DNA of 64,000 bases from Methylobacter sp. (GTDB lineage: Bacteria > Pseudomonadota > Gammaproteobacteria > Methylococcales > Methylomonadaceae), in contig NZ_JAUXVR010000044.1 in the NCBI RefSeq assembly GCF_030680395.1, positions 1 through 64,000 on the forward strand, in the 5' to 3' direction. The position numbers and the translations under genes were made by a program. The notes under the pieces are model-generated. The model was not told where the DNA came from. It did no database searches and saw nothing but the letters and a program-made list of their open reading frames with translations. The stretch's first letter is position 1; each line of letters opens with the position of its first letter. Positions 61,894 to 64,000 of this stretch are shown here, piece by piece.

Positions 61894-62426
61894 TGAAGAA
61901 TCTCCAGAGCTGAATGGGGCATGATGCCCCGTTCGAAATGTAAGGCGTTGGTTAAGCATAGCCATTAAGTACAGGCATTGTAAAAACATTTGGGACGAGG
62001 TTGCAAACCCCGTCCGGCGTGGAGGTTTCGAAACAGGGACGTGATGCGCCCCTACTTGGCTCTAAATATCGAGCACAATAGCATGCGAGAGCTTTGAATC
62101 CGATATAAGGCGGTTACAGGAAACGCCTGATTCAAGGTAACAGGCTCTTCTTTACTTATAAGAGCAGCTATTGCCGATAGCCAATAAATAGATTCTATAA
62201 ATTATAGAAAAACAACACAATATGTTGTGTTGTTTTTGTTTTTTACTACTAAATGTTGTTTTCAATGGGCATTAATTACAATTAAACTATATCCATAAAT
62301 CCCAGCGATGTAGAATTTACACCCACAACATTTAACAAATAACTAGAGCATTAGCGATATTACGCAAGAACTGGTGTCTTGTTCTGAGCGTATTTATTAA
62401 AAATTAGACTGATTTTGAGGTGATTT
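61894..62426. other. 533-base intergenic region with hairpin-rich sequence
   Basis: It holds GGACGAGG / CCCCGTCC near 61992-62015, a GC-rich repeat-like stretch to about 62053, and an AT-rich part ending in the hairpin described at 62208. I see no gene or tRNA in it. Its AT content rises towards the small membrane gene at 62427. Confidence 0.4.
62208..62237 (+). terminator. Strong palindromic hairpin in the intergenic region
   Basis: AAAAACAACACAA pairs with TTGTGTTGTTTTT (13 bp, four-base loop), followed by GTTTTTTAC. It could end a transcript on the plus strand, though no gene is evident just upstream. Confidence 0.55.
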
Positions 62427-62597
62427 ATGGTGCAATGGGTTGTTGTTTTTATAGTGGCTATTGTTTGTGTAATACTTAATTTAAAAGGAGAAAAATTAAT
62501 TAAGTCGATTATGCAAATGATATACGATAGATCTCCGAAAGAGAAAAGTCTTACCTATGTTCCGCGAAATGTTGACAGAACTAAATTAAAAATTTAA
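62427..62597 (+). CDS. Small single-pass membrane protein of 56 residues
   Basis: ATG at 62427 follows GAGGTG and ends at TAA 62597. Residues 3-18 are hydrophobic (QWVVVFIVAIVCVILN), and the rest is basic, with KGEKLIKS and SPKEKSLTY, so one N-terminal membrane segment with a cytosolic basic tail is likely. No family is recognised. A terminator hairpin follows 15 bases later, which makes this an independent unit. Confidence 0.55.
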   Translation: MVQWVVVFIVAIVCVILNLKGEKLIKSIMQMIYDRSPKEKSLTYVPRNVDRTKLKI

Positions 62598-62612
62598 CTA
62601 AATTTTCTCGCT

Positions 62613-62638
62613 AAAAGGCCCATCTTGGGCCTTTTTTT
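62613..62638 (+). terminator. Rho-independent terminator after the small membrane gene
   Basis: AAAGGCCCA pairs with TGGGCCTT around TCT, followed by seven T residues. It lies directly before the start of the next ORF. Confidence 0.85.
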
Positions 62639-62653
62639 GTGCCCAGTATTTAT

Positions 62654-63520
62654 ATGTTTACAAATCTAAAAGACTCCATAGCTAAACTTAAAAGAGATCC
62701 GCTCGGGTGGATTTTAGAGATGATTTTAAAAAAAGCGGTTTGGGCGCTTATTTTTGGATGGTCTTTTCTTGCTTGGCCAGTATCTACATGGTTTCTTACT
62801 GGATGGCTGAAACTAAGCAGTTTTAATACTCTGCATCAAATCATTTTCGGATCCATTATTGTAATAGCCATAATATTTTTTATAATTCTTGGACATGTCA
62901 GCAAATACGCAATCACATCAAAGCGAGAAAATGAAAAATTAAAAGGCTTAATTGAGGCCTATGGCATTAAAGGATTTTTCCCCTATATCGATGAGCCAAT
63001 CAGGAGGAACGAGTGGGATACTTTGCTTAAGTATTTAAAATTAAGCCAGCCTCAAAATTTAAATATTTTAGCGTTAAATGGATGGGATACATTTGGCAGC
63101 GAGTCAGCCCCACTTCATGATTTTTTAATGAATTATAAAGGCGAATTAAGGATCTTATTAATTGACCCCGAGTGTAAAGAAAGCGAACTACGCAGATCTG
63201 GATTACAGCTTCCTGAAAATAAATTTAAGACAGATTATGAGAAAACAAAAGCTTTTTGCGATGCATTAAAAGCCAATAATGTTAATGTTGAACTAAAACT
63301 CTATGATCAAAAGCCGATTTGGAAGATGATCACCACTGAATCTTACATGTGGCTGCAACATTACGACAAATTTACCCATGTTAATAAAAATCCTGTTTAC
63401 GAGATTTACAAGGATAAAAATAAAACATCGTTGTTTTTTCCTCTCATTGAGGTTTTTATAAAACGATGGAAGCATGACAATAATAAAATAGTAAAACTGG
63501 GAAGCAATAACCAAAATTGA
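62654..63520 (+). CDS. Two-helix membrane protein with possible PLD-like cytosolic domain
   Basis: Starting at ATG 62654 the protein has 288 residues; a GTG at 62639 would add five. Two hydrophobic segments (about residues 26-50 and 60-85) are followed by a cytosolic domain. In it, LRILLIDPECKESELRRSG, NVELKLYDQKPIWKMI and YMWLQHYDKFTHVNKNP suggest a Rossmann- or PLD-like fold, as in some bacterial defence effectors, but no catalytic HKD pair is clear. AT-rich codons and the terminator directly before it, with no ribosome binding site, suggest a transferred gene read through or promoted from within. Confidence 0.6.
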   Translation: MFTNLKDSIAKLKRDPLGWILEMILKKAVWALIFGWSFLAWPVSTWFLTGWLKLSSFNTLHQIIFGSIIVIAIIFFIILGHVSKYAITSKRENEKLKGLIEAYGIKGFFPYIDEPIRRNEWDTLLKYLKLSQPQNLNILALNGWDTFGSESAPLHDFLMNYKGELRILLIDPECKESELRRSGLQLPENKFKTDYEKTKAFCDALKANNVNVELKLYDQKPIWKMITTESYMWLQHYDKFTHVNKNPVYEIYKDKNKTSLFFPLIEVFIKRWKHDNNKIVKLGSNNQN

Positions 63521-63568
63521 AGCACTCAAGATGTTGGACAACAAAAAGCTGTTGCCCAGACTACCCCA

Positions 63569-64000
63569 TTAATGACCAACCTGCTGATAAAGTTCCGGCT
63601 GAGCAGGTCCTTCTATAATCAATTCGGCAAGCGCGCCCTTATCAATAGCGCGTGTCAGGCTGTGGTCGACCAGCAGGTATTTGCCGGGGACTTCGGCGGT
63701 AAATTCAATCATCACCGCAGAGCCTGGAGCTATGACTGTGGTCTGGACGTTTTTCAGCGGCGGATTCATGATCGCGCCTTCCGGATACAAGCTATCGAAA
63801 ATAGCGCCGATGATGTGGAAATTAGCTGCAATATGCGATCCGACGCCGACAAACAGGCGGATTTTTTCACCCACTTTGGCTTTTAAAGCCCGCTCGCCGC
63901 TGAGCGAGTTGACCCGACCATTGAATAAGAAATAATCCGGTTTTTCGGCTAGCATTTTCTCCTTACTGAATGCTTGCAGGCCTTTATCGCCGTACTTGCC
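63569..64000 (-). CDS. nirK: Copper nitrite reductase NirK, C-terminal part (runs off window)
   Basis: Only the C-terminal 144 residues lie in the window; the frame is open to the edge at 64000. GKYGDKGLQAFSKEKMLAEKPDYFLFNG, then ALKAKVGEKIRLFVGVGSHIAANFHIIGAIFD, each quoted in part, match the second cupredoxin domain of NirK, with the histidine near HIIG that helps bind the type 2 copper. NirK reduces nitrite to NO in the periplasm. The N-terminal signal and the type 1 site lie outside the window. Confidence 0.88.
   Translation of the reverse strand, partial: GKYGDKGLQAFSKEKMLAEKPDYFLFNGRVNSLSGERALKAKVGEKIRLFVGVGSHIAANFHIIGAIFDSLYPEGAIMNPPLKNVQTTVIAPGSAVMIEFTAEVPGKYLLVDHSLTRAIDKGALAELIIEGPAQPELYQQVGH

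Overview
The window looks like chromosome of a gammaproteobacterial methanotroph or close methylotroph (order Methylococcales is my inference). The main reason is a complete fhc operon (fhcB-fhcA-fhcD-fhcC), which encodes the formyltransferase/hydrolase complex of the tetrahydromethanopterin formaldehyde-oxidation route. The proteostasis block, glyQS, the FCY1-like deaminase and a nirK end fit this. Base composition is moderate. No insertion sequence, prophage, CRISPR array or rRNA was seen.

Layout. 1-6740 (all minus strand): tRNA-Asp, tRNA-Val, hupB, lon, clpX, clpP, tig and tRNA-Leu. 6948-13146: a small FlgG-like protein, a radical SAM protein and the fhc operon, which carries an extra small coiled-coil membrane protein gene between fhcA and fhcD. 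13297-23918 (minus): an LTA-synthase-like sulfatase-fold protein, a fadA-fadN-fadE beta-oxidation set and an acyltransferase-hydrolase fusion. 24089-27083: a cytochrome P450, a divergent DUF917 gene, and a structured intergenic region holding a seven-codon ORF (MYNIYWW) with a strong ribosome binding site. 27222-30998: a TonB-dependent receptor with two orphan periplasmic binding proteins. 31219-34415: glpD, a glycerophosphodiesterase and a Tat-exported phosphoesterase. 34497-35169: a decaying toxin-antitoxin cluster in which hicA has an in-frame amber codon. 35395-41067: a glutathione S-transferase, then emrAB divergent from a tetR-tolC pair, with a palindromic operator between them.

41141-55000 is mostly housekeeping: a ferritin-like protein, cytosine deaminase, glyQ-glyS, gmhB-plsC, a lipoprotein, YchJ, dusA, folE-hemH, a membrane-anchored MutS-like ATPase with purT and a lytic transglycosylase, and a DUF1810 protein. 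55133-61576 holds an EamA exporter, a DevBCA-type ABC exporter with its own NodT-type outer-membrane channel, and a cytochrome b561. 61705-63520 is AT-rich with small or unknown genes, including a two-helix membrane protein with a possible phospholipase-D-like cytosolic domain. The window ends inside nirK.

Several dispersed intergenic repeats occur: CTTCGTG-type repeats, GTTCCCACGC palindromes, a GGGTTAGCGTAGCG inverted repeat, and GAGACGCGATAAATCGCGTCTC palindromes described by parts. One copy forms the 3' end of a coding sequence. The strongest candidates for undescribed biology are the P450/DUF917/MYNIYWW locus, the acyltransferase-hydrolase fusion, the membrane-anchored MutS-like protein and the terminal two-helix effector-like protein. 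All of these are inferences from sequence reading alone.
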